A stretch of DNA of 5,572 bases, taken from Pseudomonadales bacterium (lineage in GTDB: Bacteria > Pseudomonadota > Gammaproteobacteria > Pseudomonadales > DC-out160). Positions 1-5,502 of the stretch are shown in pieces. The notes below the pieces were generated by a model. It was not told the DNA's origin. It did not search any database and was given only the letters and a program-made list of their open reading frames with translations. Numbering within the stretch: position 1 is the stretch's first letter; every line of letters starts with the position of its first letter. The translations under genes and the position numbers were made by a program. The stretch lies in the NCBI GenBank assembly GCA_016765265.1, contig JAESQG010000408.1:1-5572 (forward strand), read 5' to 3'.

Positions 1-22
1 AATGCAAACTCTTTAAAATCAA

Positions 23-67
23 GGGTGAGTGATGCTCTTCCACCAAACACCACTCACCCAGAGGGTG
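23..67. terminator. Competing hairpins; possible terminator of the 104-472 minus-strand gene
   Basis: GGGTGAGTG at 23-31 is perfectly complementary to CACTCACCC at 51-59, with a 19-nt loop. The CACCC at 55-59 can instead pair with GGGTG at 63-67 across the 3-nt loop AGA, so the two hairpins exclude each other. Read on the minus strand, the larger stem lies downstream of the gene ending at 104 and is followed by a moderately T-rich run (TTGATTTT). That makes a weak intrinsic terminator plausible. The loop is long for a terminator and the T-run is interrupted. Nothing else is recognised in positions 1-103. Confidence 0.4.
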
Positions 68-103
68 GGACGATATCGATACTAGGCTAAGTACTGGGCA
101 GGT

Positions 104-472
104 CTAACTGCTGTTTTTAGGCTTAACTATCTCAGCTATACTCGTAATTTTCGCTAACCGCTGTCGATGTTTTAGGTAATGAACTATAGCAGTATGAACT
201 GCTCGCGTTGCGTTACAATCCCAGCACGTTTCTAATCTTTCTATATAAAGCTCTCTTTCACAAATGTAGTAAGATTTATTAGAGCCGTGCTTAGGGTTAG
301 CAATGGCAATCAGGGTTTCCTTATTTTCAAGCGCCCACAGAATTGCAGCATCAAAGATTTGATATTGAAAGTCTATTTCATAATCAGCCGCGCAGAGTAA
401 TTTTAGTTGTGTTCTTTCATCTTTACTTAACTTCAAAGTGAACTGCAATAAACTCTTTTTTTCCTTCGCCAT
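104..472 (-). CDS. Small hypothetical protein, possible tandem ribbon-helix-helix-like DNA-binding protein
   Basis: This 122-residue protein is not recognised by name. It is soluble in appearance, with no signal peptide or membrane segment, and basic at both ends (MAKEKK at the start, KPKNSS at the end). Residues about 8-53 read as a short strand (LLQFTLKLS) followed by two helices (DERTQLKLLC, then QIFDAAILWALEN). Residues about 67-104 repeat that order: YYICERELYIERLETC, then TRAVHTAIVHYLKHR. This is the pattern of two ribbon-helix-helix units in one chain, as in the F-plasmid accessory protein TraY. The resemblance is judged by eye and is inference. The ATG at 472-470 has only a weak purine-rich stretch (GAAAAAG) upstream. 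The gene is divergent from the relaxase gene across a 160-bp region, a typical position for an accessory or autoregulatory DNA-binding protein. A hairpin at 23-67 may terminate it. It could equally be an unrelated accessory-region protein. Confidence 0.6.
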   Translation of the reverse strand: MAKEKKSLLQFTLKLSKDERTQLKLLCAADYEIDFQYQIFDAAILWALENKETLIAIANPKHGSNKSYYICERELYIERLETCWDCNATRAVHTAIVHYLKHRQRLAKITSIAEIVKPKNSS

Positions 473-537
473 GACTTTTTCAATTTCGCTGTTAATAGAA
501 CGGGTTTTTAAGCCGTTGATTTTGCAATATTAAGATT

Positions 538-574
538 TCGAATTCGAGTATAAATAGGTCATACACCAATGACC
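538..574. promoter_or_regulatory. Candidate divergent control region with two dyads around a TATAAAT box
   Basis: The 160-bp gap between the divergent genes holds the perfect 10-bp palindrome TCGAATTCGA at 538-547, then TATAAAT at 549-555, then the inverted repeat GGTCAT (557-562) / ATGACC (569-574) with a 6-nt spacer. TATAAAT resembles a -10 box on the plus strand and would start a transcript near 562, giving the relaxase mRNA a leader of about 70 nt. No good -35 box lies at normal spacing: TTGCAA at 522-527 is 21 nt away. A regulated promoter with operators on both sides is a reasonable reading but is inference. Confidence 0.3.
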
Positions 575-608
575 CTTTAATTACGGACAAAAAATTAGGA
601 GTAGGACA

Positions 609-642
609 TCCTTAGCATTAGGAGGATCTCTAATGCTAAGGA
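609..642 (+). promoter_or_regulatory. Start-site hairpin that encloses the relaxase ribosome binding site
   Basis: TCCTTAGCATTA at 609-620 and TAATGCTAAGGA at 631-642 form a perfect 12-bp inverted repeat. The 10-nt loop at 621-630 carries the Shine-Dalgarno sequence GGAGGA (621-626), and the relaxase ATG (633-635) lies in the 3' arm. GAG at 622-624 can also pair with CTC at 628-630, so in the folded mRNA both the ribosome binding site and the start codon could be masked. Spacing from GGAGGA to ATG is 6 nt, which fixes the start of the gene. The complementarity is directly visible. A role in translational repression, or as a protein-binding or relaxase-related site, is inferred. Confidence 0.6.
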
Positions 643-2510
643 AATGGTTACGTCGAAATAAAACCCCAAACATACCTGGTACATCAGAAAATTCAGATAC
701 CAAATACCCAATAGTAACATCGGGTAAAGTGCTATTGGAGGTCCCCAGTAGAACTAGCCTTGTATTGAAAATAAAGCGATCGTTCAGTATCACTGAAGAT
801 GTGTGGGAAAACCATTATCTGTATGCAATAGAGGAGTTTGCTGAATTGGTCCAAGGAGTACCTGCTTCTGAAATACATCACCATTCGGAAGAGGGTGGGT
901 TGATCGATCACACATTGGAAGCACTGCATGCCGGTGTTCGTATAGCGCAAGGATATATGTTGCCTCCAAATGCTGAACCAGAGGATATCGCGACCGGGGC
1001 CGATCGTTGGCGCTTTGGTGCGTTTATTGCGATTTTAGCTCATGATATTGGCAAGGTCGTTACAGATATTGAAGTTGTATACCGTGAAGGGAAGGGCGAT
1101 TTCCAGAAGTGGCATCCCTGGTACGGGAACCTCCCTATGGGTGCCGAATATACCTATAGATATAAACACCGGGCTAACAACTCAAAAGTAGCCAAATCTA
1201 TCCATGAAAAAGCGGCTATGTCGTTGCTCCCCAGGTTGCTAACCAAGAAGGCAGCGCAATGGATGTTTGAAGATACGGAGTTACTGGCCCAATTGTTCAG
1301 TACAGTCACTCATTCGACTTTTGGTGGCCAGGCCATAGCTGAAATTGTAAGAACCGCAGACAGCGCGAGTGTAGGCAGGAACTTGGGGGTCAATACGGGT
1401 GTTAAAACGGATCATTCCTATGCAGTTCCTCTGCACGAAAAGCTAATGGTTTCTCTTCGTAAATTGATTAACGATGGCGAATTAAAGAAAAATAAACCTG
1501 GAGCTGCTATCTGGGTTACTGAATCTGAAACATGGGTTGTATCAAAAACTACAATGGAAGCAGTGCGCGCTCAACTCATCAATGAAGGCCACACTGGACT
1601 TCCAAAAAATGTAGTGCGCCTCTTTGAAGTTTTACGAGACCATGAATTACTGATTAAAAATGATGAGGGAGAAAGTGTTTGGACTGCAGAAGTAAATGAC
1701 TTTGCAAAAAACTGGCAACAGAAGCTAACATTCCTTCGCTTTAAAAACGAGCTGATCTGGCCGACTAGTAATCCGGATAAATTTGATGGAACACTTACCC
1801 CGGTTGATCTTAAAGGAAATCCCTTGGTTGAGTCACTAGAAAGCGCTGCCGGCGTTCAAGATGAAACTCCTGACGAATCAGTTCCTCCTAGTTCAACAGA
1901 TGATCGAGCACCGAAAGAAGTAAGTAAGCAGCAATATACTCCACCGTCCAATACCTCCGCCAAGGTCCCTTTACAGAAAAATACACAGGTTTCGCAGGGT
2001 AATGCGCGAATTGAGGCGGTTAAGCCAATAAATGCGGCTGACAGCAATGAACCGCAGATAGTGACATCATCTGAGGCTAAGGAGCTTTGGAAGTACTCTC
2101 GAAAGGTCCAGGAAAATATTCTATCGGACAACGATTTTATTGCTTGGCTCTTACGCGGTATCGAGAGACGAAAGATCCGGGTAAACGAGGCGAAAGCACC
2201 GGTTCATATTCTTGATAATCACGTTGCCCTGGTAACGCCGGCAATCTTTATTCAATACCTAGATAACAATTCACTTAAGAAGCGGATCTATGAGAAGAGG
2301 GCAGGGGACAAGAAGGTTTTCACCCTATTACAAAGTGAGTTAGAAGCCCTTGATATTCATCAAAGGTCCACACAAGGACAGAACATAGTGAAACTGGTAG
2401 TGAAAGGGCAGAGAAGACAGGGCGAGCTACGCGTATACCTGCTCAATAGAGCCTGTTTTCCTTCATTGAACAACTTTTCTCCCAATAATGCGATAAAGAT
2501 TAAGTTATAA
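633..2510 (+). CDS. traI: MobH-type conjugative relaxase (TraI_2 family, PFGI-1/ICEclc class)
   Basis: Relaxase of a conjugative or integrative element. It would nick one DNA strand at the origin of transfer and lead it to the secretion channel, acting in the cytoplasm within the relaxosome. The N-terminal TraI_2 domain (about residues 30-395) contains the MobH-type metal-binding HD motifs: HHH at 82-84 and H93 in HHHSEEGGLIDH, H137-D138 in LAHDIGK, H161 in WHPWYG, H227, and D243 in TADSAS. Residues about 400-480 are a P/S/T/Q-rich linker. Residues about 485-605 match the C-terminal TraI_2_C domain (FIAWLLRGI, APVHILDNHVALVTPAIF). The length of 625 residues is normal for the PFGI-1-type class, so it looks complete. 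The ATG at 633 follows GGAGGA at 6 nt, inside a hairpin. No coupling-protein gene follows; IS debris begins about 20 nt after the stop. Family placement is confident. Whether it still mobilises anything is unknown. Confidence 0.93.
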   Translation: MLRKWLRRNKTPNIPGTSENSDTKYPIVTSGKVLLEVPSRTSLVLKIKRSFSITEDVWENHYLYAIEEFAELVQGVPASEIHHHSEEGGLIDHTLEALHAGVRIAQGYMLPPNAEPEDIATGADRWRFGAFIAILAHDIGKVVTDIEVVYREGKGDFQKWHPWYGNLPMGAEYTYRYKHRANNSKVAKSIHEKAAMSLLPRLLTKKAAQWMFEDTELLAQLFSTVTHSTFGGQAIAEIVRTADSASVGRNLGVNTGVKTDHSYAVPLHEKLMVSLRKLINDGELKKNKPGAAIWVTESETWVVSKTTMEAVRAQLINEGHTGLPKNVVRLFEVLRDHELLIKNDEGESVWTAEVNDFAKNWQQKLTFLRFKNELIWPTSNPDKFDGTLTPVDLKGNPLVESLESAAGVQDETPDESVPPSSTDDRAPKEVSKQQYTPPSNTSAKVPLQKNTQVSQGNARIEAVKPINAADSNEPQIVTSSEAKELWKYSRKVQENILSDNDFIAWLLRGIERRKIRVNEAKAPVHILDNHVALVTPAIFIQYLDNNSLKKRIYEKRAGDKKVFTLLQSELEALDIHQRSTQGQNIVKLVVKGQRRQGELRVYLLNRACFPSLNNFSPNNAIKIKL

Positions 2511-2517
2511 GTATAGT

Positions 2518-2871
2518 CTACGTAATAACGCTCTGTGTCGCATTCGCATTCAGGCAAGCTTGTTTCCATTGCTGTATTTGCTCTGCATATAACCCCTTCT
2601 TTCGGCAGTATTCACCCACCTCTGCTTCGTTTAGACTTGCCGTTTCTAGCACTATTGCGAATTTATCCGAGGACGACCAATCTTTTGGATTTTTGTTATT
2701 TCCTGGCACAACACACCCCTTGTCTTTAGCTTGTTTGCGCCAACTATACAGCGTTTGATAAGGGATTCCTGTTTGCTCTGATAATCCCATTGCACTCATA
2801 TTTTGGGGTGGCATCATCTTTACCAATACCGCCTGTTTTCTTTCTTTTGAATAAATGTCCATGCCGGACAC
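2518..2871 (-). CDS. Truncated IS3-type transposase OrfA (helix-turn-helix)
   Basis: 117 residues resembling the DNA-binding OrfA of an IS3-family insertion sequence. It opens with YSKERKQAVLVKMMPP, followed by a helix-turn-helix (MGLSEQTGIPYQTLYSWRKQAK, about residues 28-49). Then comes the typical central block WSSSDKFAIVLETASLNEAE (about 65-84) and YCRKKGLYAEQIQQWKQAC. Family members normally continue after this block with a charged coiled coil and are then joined by OrfB, the DDE catalytic subunit. Here the match stops near residue 112 with a short unrelated tail (QSVIT) and there is no OrfB, so the element is a 3'-truncated remnant. The longest frame starts at GTG 2871. ATG at 2862 (residue 4, MDIYSKE) fits the family better. 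The start lies in the small inverted repeat TGTCC (2856-2860) / GGACA (2866-2870). No transposition activity is expected. Confidence 0.78.
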   Translation of the reverse strand: MSGMDIYSKERKQAVLVKMMPPQNMSAMGLSEQTGIPYQTLYSWRKQAKDKGCVVPGNNKNPKDWSSSDKFAIVLETASLNEAEVGEYCRKKGLYAEQIQQWKQACLNANATQSVIT

Positions 2872-2880
2872 TTGGTATAA
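2530..2880 (-). mobile_element. Remnant of an IS3-type insertion sequence, one end only
   Basis: Approximate limits. The orfA-proximal end is likely just upstream of the start codon, around 2870-2880. The distal side is lost near 2530, about 20 bp from the relaxase stop codon, where OrfA similarity breaks off. No terminal inverted repeat pair or target-site duplication can be shown because the other end is absent. Confidence 0.5.
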
Positions 2881-2896
2881 ATAAGAAAATTAACTA

Positions 2897-2908
2897 TAGT
2901 ACGTACTA
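2897..2908. repeat. 12-bp perfect palindrome TAGTACGTACTA
   Basis: A perfect 12-bp palindrome in the non-coding gap between the IS remnant and the 3079-3687 gene. It is about 90 bp upstream of that gene's candidate -10 box and about 25 bp upstream of the orfA start on the other strand. It could be an operator, but no partner site or known binding motif is recognised. Confidence 0.35.
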
Positions 2909-2998
2909 GGTCAGTATTTTTTATACTTTGTATAGAAATATTGACTATATCTACAATGGAATTTGGCATAAATAGCAGTGAAGCTACCTCATGACAGT

Positions 2999-3004
2999 TA
3001 TAAT
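2999..3004 (+). promoter_or_regulatory. Candidate -10 box TATAAT for the 3079-3687 gene
   Basis: TATAAT at 2999-3004 is a perfect -10 consensus 74 nt before the ATG at 3079. The sequence at normal -35 spacing (about 2975-2982) does not resemble TTGACA, which would suit a weak or activator-dependent promoter. Transcription would begin near 3011, inside the first copy of the 9-bp direct repeat. TACAAT at 2952-2957 with TTGTAT at 2928-2933 (spacer 18) is a weaker alternative. Confidence 0.35.
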
Positions 3005-3007
3005 TAA

Positions 3008-3048
3008 TATTGCTCTAGGATGTTAGGCACACAGCTGAGTATTGCTCT
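3008..3048 (+). repeat. Direct repeat TATTGCTCT, two copies 32 bp apart
   Basis: TATTGCTCT occurs at 3008-3016 and again at 3040-3048. The offset of 32 bp is about three turns of the DNA helix, so both copies would face the same side. The first overlaps the expected transcription start and the second lies in the loop of the hairpin at 3034-3057. This arrangement suits an autoregulatory operator pair, but chance cannot be excluded for a 9-mer. Confidence 0.35.
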
Positions 3049-3057
3049 TGCCTCAGC
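3034..3057 (+). promoter_or_regulatory. Leader hairpin upstream of the 3079-3687 gene
   Basis: GCTGAG at 3034-3039 pairs with CTCAGC at 3052-3057 around a 12-nt loop, ending 21 nt before the start codon. It lies within the predicted 5' leader. No T-tract follows, so it is not a terminator. A role in mRNA stability or translation is speculative. Confidence 0.3.
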
Positions 3058-3078
3058 ATGCACTGCTAGAAACAAGAT

Positions 3079-3687
3079 ATGAGCAAAGATCTAGAGCAAA
3101 AACAATTCAATAATATGGAATATCCAGGAGAACGGCTCGCGCACATCCTAGATCAGATAGGATTTAAGCACGGTCGTGGACGCATAGACGACCTCCATAA
3201 GTTTTTGGTAGAGAAGAGACCTGACGTATACGCTGATTTGAAATATACGACTGTAAGATCTTGGTTTCATAATAGTGCTCCCCCAATGAAGAAGATCGAT
3301 ATCATTATCGAAGCTCTCCAGAATGATTATGTAATCCAGTACAATATTTCACAGATTAAAACATGGTGGAAAGTAGGTGGGTATTATCCATTTGCGACCG
3401 CAATTGATAGCGAAAAAATATCGGATAACTCCAGTAATAGAGGCGGCTCTGTTCAGCCTATTAGTGAACAGAAGCTTCAGTTTATAGTCATGTCACTAGT
3501 CACTGAAGAAACAGGCGACGAATTTAATGAATTGACTGGAGAACAATTGGTTCAAATTAAAGAAAAGGCTATTCAATTGGCAAAGGACTTTGCCGACCCG
3601 TTTATGATTGAATGCCCGAGCGAATATATGCGTATGGCTATCAGGGATGCGATGAGGTTATCAAAAGAAAACAATAATCAAAGTTAA
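3079..3687 (+). CDS. Hypothetical protein with probable N-terminal helix-turn-helix (regulator-like)
   Basis: 202-residue soluble protein not recognised by name. Residues about 17-84 look like a lambda-repressor-type bundle: helix ERLAHILDQIGF (18-29), an RGR turn (33-35), helix IDDLHKFLVEK (36-46), a possible recognition helix KYTTVRSWFHNS (55-66) and helix MKKIDIIIEALQ (70-81). Next come an aromatic-rich segment, IKTWWKVGGYYPF (93-105), a hydrophilic linker (about 108-128) and an acidic helical C-terminal region (about 130-198). The ATG at 3079 has only a weak upstream purine stretch; the in-frame ATG at 3115 has no better site. A consensus -10 box, repeated motifs and a hairpin lie upstream and a strong terminator lies downstream, so it is probably a single-gene transcript. 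A repressor or activator of a mobile element is the likeliest role, but DNA binding is predicted only from the pattern. Confidence 0.72.
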   Translation: MSKDLEQKQFNNMEYPGERLAHILDQIGFKHGRGRIDDLHKFLVEKRPDVYADLKYTTVRSWFHNSAPPMKKIDIIIEALQNDYVIQYNISQIKTWWKVGGYYPFATAIDSEKISDNSSNRGGSVQPISEQKLQFIVMSLVTEETGDEFNELTGEQLVQIKEKAIQLAKDFADPFMIECPSEYMRMAIRDAMRLSKENNNQS

Positions 3688-3713
3688 TCTATGATAATGC
3701 CAGTTCTTAACAG

Positions 3714-3743
3714 AGCCACCGCAATGATTGTGGGTGGCTTTTT
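3714..3743 (+). terminator. Intrinsic terminator after the 3079-3687 gene
   Basis: AGCCACC at 3714-3720 pairs with GGTGGCT at 3733-3739. The inner part can extend with GCAA (3721-3724) to TTGT (3728-3731) around loop TGA, leaving G3732 bulged. The stem runs into a TTTTT tract at 3739-3743. It begins 27 nt after the stop codon of the upstream gene and matches a classic Rho-independent terminator. It also insulates the following transposase remnant from that gene. Confidence 0.85.
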
Positions 3744-3836
3744 AATTTCTATATCCAAAACTACTGATTAACCGTTGGCGCACAGTATTTTCTAATACAG
3801 GAATGAGTCTGAAGCAGGTGGATTTATACACCATAA

Positions 3837-4928
3837 TTGCTCATTGGCGATGCCCAGCAGCAATATGGCTACAGTGCTCGCTCAGTGATGTCGATACACA
3901 AACATTTCAGCGGCATCCCCTATTATCATCAGGCGACCCTCAATGAGTTGTTTGGTTGCCCTGTCACGGCTTCTACCATTTTTGATCAATGCGAATATGT
4001 AGCCAATGAGATATTGCCCATTTTTTATGAAATGAAACGCAAGGCGGCGAATGCCAACTTAATCTACATCGATGACACCAACAACCGGATACTGGATCAA
4101 AAACCGGAACAACGACCCAAGCGAAATGGCAAAGGCACACAACTGCGCAGTGGCATTTATACCAGTGGCCTTATAGCCGTTACCCAAACCGGTGAAAAAC
4201 TCTACCTCTATAACACCAACCTGGGTCATGCCGGTGAGCACCTGGATGACATTTTGCGACTTCGAGAAACGGCTTTGCCACCGCCGATCATCATGAGCGA
4301 TGCACTGAGCCGCAATCTACCCACCGTTGTCGACAATGCCATTATTGCGCTGTGCAACGCCCATGCACGGCGACAATTTGTGGATGTTGAAGTGCACCAT
4401 CCACACAAAGTGGGATTGATTCTGGATCTCTATGGCCAAATATGGCGCCATGATCATGAGTGCGAAGACTTGGGCCTCGATGAGGGGCAACGCCTGGCTT
4501 ACCATAAAGAGCATTCGTTACCCGTTCTGGAAAAGCTGGGGGCAGAGTGTACCTCAACCCTCGCACTGCCCGAATGTGAAGAGCACAGTGGATTCGGTAA
4601 GGCTTGTAAATACTTTTTAAAACACGCCGAAGGTCTCACGCAGTTTTGTAAGGTCTCTGGTGCACCCATCGATAACAATCTAATGGAAGAAGGCCTGAAG
4701 ACGGCAATTCGCTCAAGAAAAACGAGCCATTTTTATAAAACACAAACGGGGGCCGATGTGGCAAACGTACTCACTAGCGTTATCGTCACCGCCTATCGTA
4801 ATGATATTAATCCCTATCACTATCTTAATTGTCTTCAACGCAACGCTCGATCGGTTAAAGCTGATCCCGCATCGTGGCTTCCTTGGTCGGTCTCAATGCA
4901 TAGCCCAGAATTGCTTGATTCCAGTTAA
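3837..4928 (+). CDS. IS66-family transposase, N-terminally truncated
   Basis: 363 residues covering the catalytic part of an IS66-family DDE transposase. The match begins around YGYSARSVMSIHKHF (10-24). The catalytic triad can be placed at D79 (YIDDTNNRIL), D155 (IIMSDALSRNLP) and E284 (IDNNLMEEGLK, where relatives usually read ER rather than EE). CNAHARRQF (173-181) and the C-terminal NPYHYLNCLQRNA and DPASWLPW blocks are also family-typical. Intact relatives are roughly 500 residues and begin with a coiled coil and zinc-finger region that is missing here. The frame opens directly after an in-frame TAA (3834-3836), its only early start is TTG at 3837, and no ribosome binding site is seen. 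The 93 bp back to the terminator do not encode the missing part in any obvious frame. It is therefore a 5'-truncated remnant, although the rest is free of stops. No accessory tnpA or tnpB is present. Confidence 0.88.
   Translation: MLIGDAQQQYGYSARSVMSIHKHFSGIPYYHQATLNELFGCPVTASTIFDQCEYVANEILPIFYEMKRKAANANLIYIDDTNNRILDQKPEQRPKRNGKGTQLRSGIYTSGLIAVTQTGEKLYLYNTNLGHAGEHLDDILRLRETALPPPIIMSDALSRNLPTVVDNAIIALCNAHARRQFVDVEVHHPHKVGLILDLYGQIWRHDHECEDLGLDEGQRLAYHKEHSLPVLEKLGAECTSTLALPECEEHSGFGKACKYFLKHAEGLTQFCKVSGAPIDNNLMEEGLKTAIRSRKTSHFYKTQTGADVANVLTSVIVTAYRNDINPYHYLNCLQRNARSVKADPASWLPWSVSMHSPELLDSS
3837..4928 (+). mobile_element. IS66-type insertion sequence remnant
   Basis: Only the transposase frame can be assigned. 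I see no pair of terminal inverted repeats or 8-bp target duplication flanking it. The left end has been lost, and the right end may lie anywhere between 4929 and 5109. The lack of frameshifts across 363 codons suggests the truncation is fairly recent. Confidence 0.5.
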
Positions 4929-5109
4929 TCGCTTGTGATCAACAAAAAATAGGCATTAAATGATCAGGTCATGGCTGCTCAATAATATTCAGCGCCATGG
5001 CGATGCTGTGAGTTGCTCGGGATCGTAGATTGTTTGGCCTATCTCAAAGAGCAGTTTAAGGTCGGTTCAATTCAACTGACATTTAACGGCGTTATTCGTA
5101 TTTAATTCG
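4929..5109. other. Intergenic gap without a recognisable gene
   Basis: 181 bp between the IS66 transposase stop and the stop of the convergent MAPEG gene. It contains the perfect palindrome CGCCATGGCG at 4993-5002 and an open stretch of about 39 codons (4986-5105) without a start codon. No terminator with a clear T-tract was found for either flanking gene. The lost right end of the IS66-type element may be here. Confidence 0.5.
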
Positions 5110-5493
5110 CTAAACCAAGTGATTTTTGATCTCTCGTAAGGTTACAGCAAACCAAACGAGTGTTCGCAGGTAGATGATTCCGGCCATATAGACGATGAGG
5201 TGCGCAACTCGCCCCAAAAAGAAAATGGTCGAACCAAGGGCTGTAACCTCATTGGCTTTTCCTGAGATATGAGCCACGATCACCAATATGGCAAATGGAG
5301 CGAGGCTTTCTATTAGGTTCAAATGGGCCTGGACGGCGCGGCGCGTCCAACCCGGAACAACCAGCTCTGCCTCCCGGTTGCCGGCACTCCACGTAAATCC
5401 GCCTGGCTGTAAAGATCTGCCTGTTCCGTAAATAAATGGCATACAAAGGCCAAGCAAGGCGGTTGAAACCAGCATCCAAAGATCGGTGGTCAT
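5110..5493 (-). CDS. MAPEG-family integral membrane protein
   Basis: 127-residue protein of the MAPEG family (membrane-associated proteins in eicosanoid and glutathione metabolism). Bacterial members of this short type sit in the inner membrane and are mostly uncharacterised. Eukaryotic relatives are glutathione transferases and prostaglandin or leukotriene synthases. Four hydrophobic segments are visible at about 4-22, 58-77, 83-100 and 103-119. Family-typical residues include G38-N39-R40, the RRAVQAHLNLIES block (51-63) with R52, H57, N59 and E62, R95 in FFLGRVAH, Y102, and R110-T111. Length and ends match the family, so it appears intact. ATG at 5493 is preceded by GAGGAA (5502-5497) at short spacing, a convincing ribosome binding site. 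It is convergent with the IS66 remnant and has no link to transfer functions, so it is probably host or passenger DNA. The exact substrate cannot be told. Confidence 0.87.
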   Translation of the reverse strand: MTTDLWMLVSTALLGLCMPFIYGTGRSLQPGGFTWSAGNREAELVVPGWTRRAVQAHLNLIESLAPFAILVIVAHISGKANEVTALGSTIFFLGRVAHLIVYMAGIIYLRTLVWFAVTLREIKNHLV

Positions 5494-5496
5494 AAT

Positions 5497-5502
5497 TTCC
5501 TC
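5497..5502 (-). promoter_or_regulatory. Ribosome binding site of the MAPEG gene
   Basis: GAGGAA on the minus strand lies 3 nt before the ATG (about 5-6 nt from the GAGG core). It supports the start at 5493 over the longer overlapping frame that begins further upstream. Confidence 0.7.

Noticed and set aside
71..96. Short palindromes CGATATCG and AGTACT and a TACTAGG shared with 2904-2910
   Set aside because: They are short enough to occur by chance, with no spacing or context pointing to a shared regulatory site.
2535..2729. Plus-strand frame of 64 codons opposite the OrfA remnant
   Set aside because: It is the reverse side of a recognisable transposase gene; its hydrophobic composition is a by-product.
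3803..3946. Plus-strand ATG frame from 3803 as a possible frameshifted N-terminus of the IS66 transposase
   Set aside because: The translation (MSLKQVDLYTIIAHW...) does not resemble the IS66 N-terminal region and ends after about 47 codons.
4059..4620. Several open frames of 60-74 codons on both strands inside the IS66 transposase
   Set aside because: They lie wholly within a well-supported coding frame and show no family features; they are overlaps caused by its base composition.
4986..5105. Open stretch of about 39 codons ending in TAA (contains LKEQFKVGSIQLTFNGVIRI)
   Set aside because: It lacks a plausible start codon and ribosome binding site and matches no family I recognise; it may be decayed coding DNA, but that cannot be supported.
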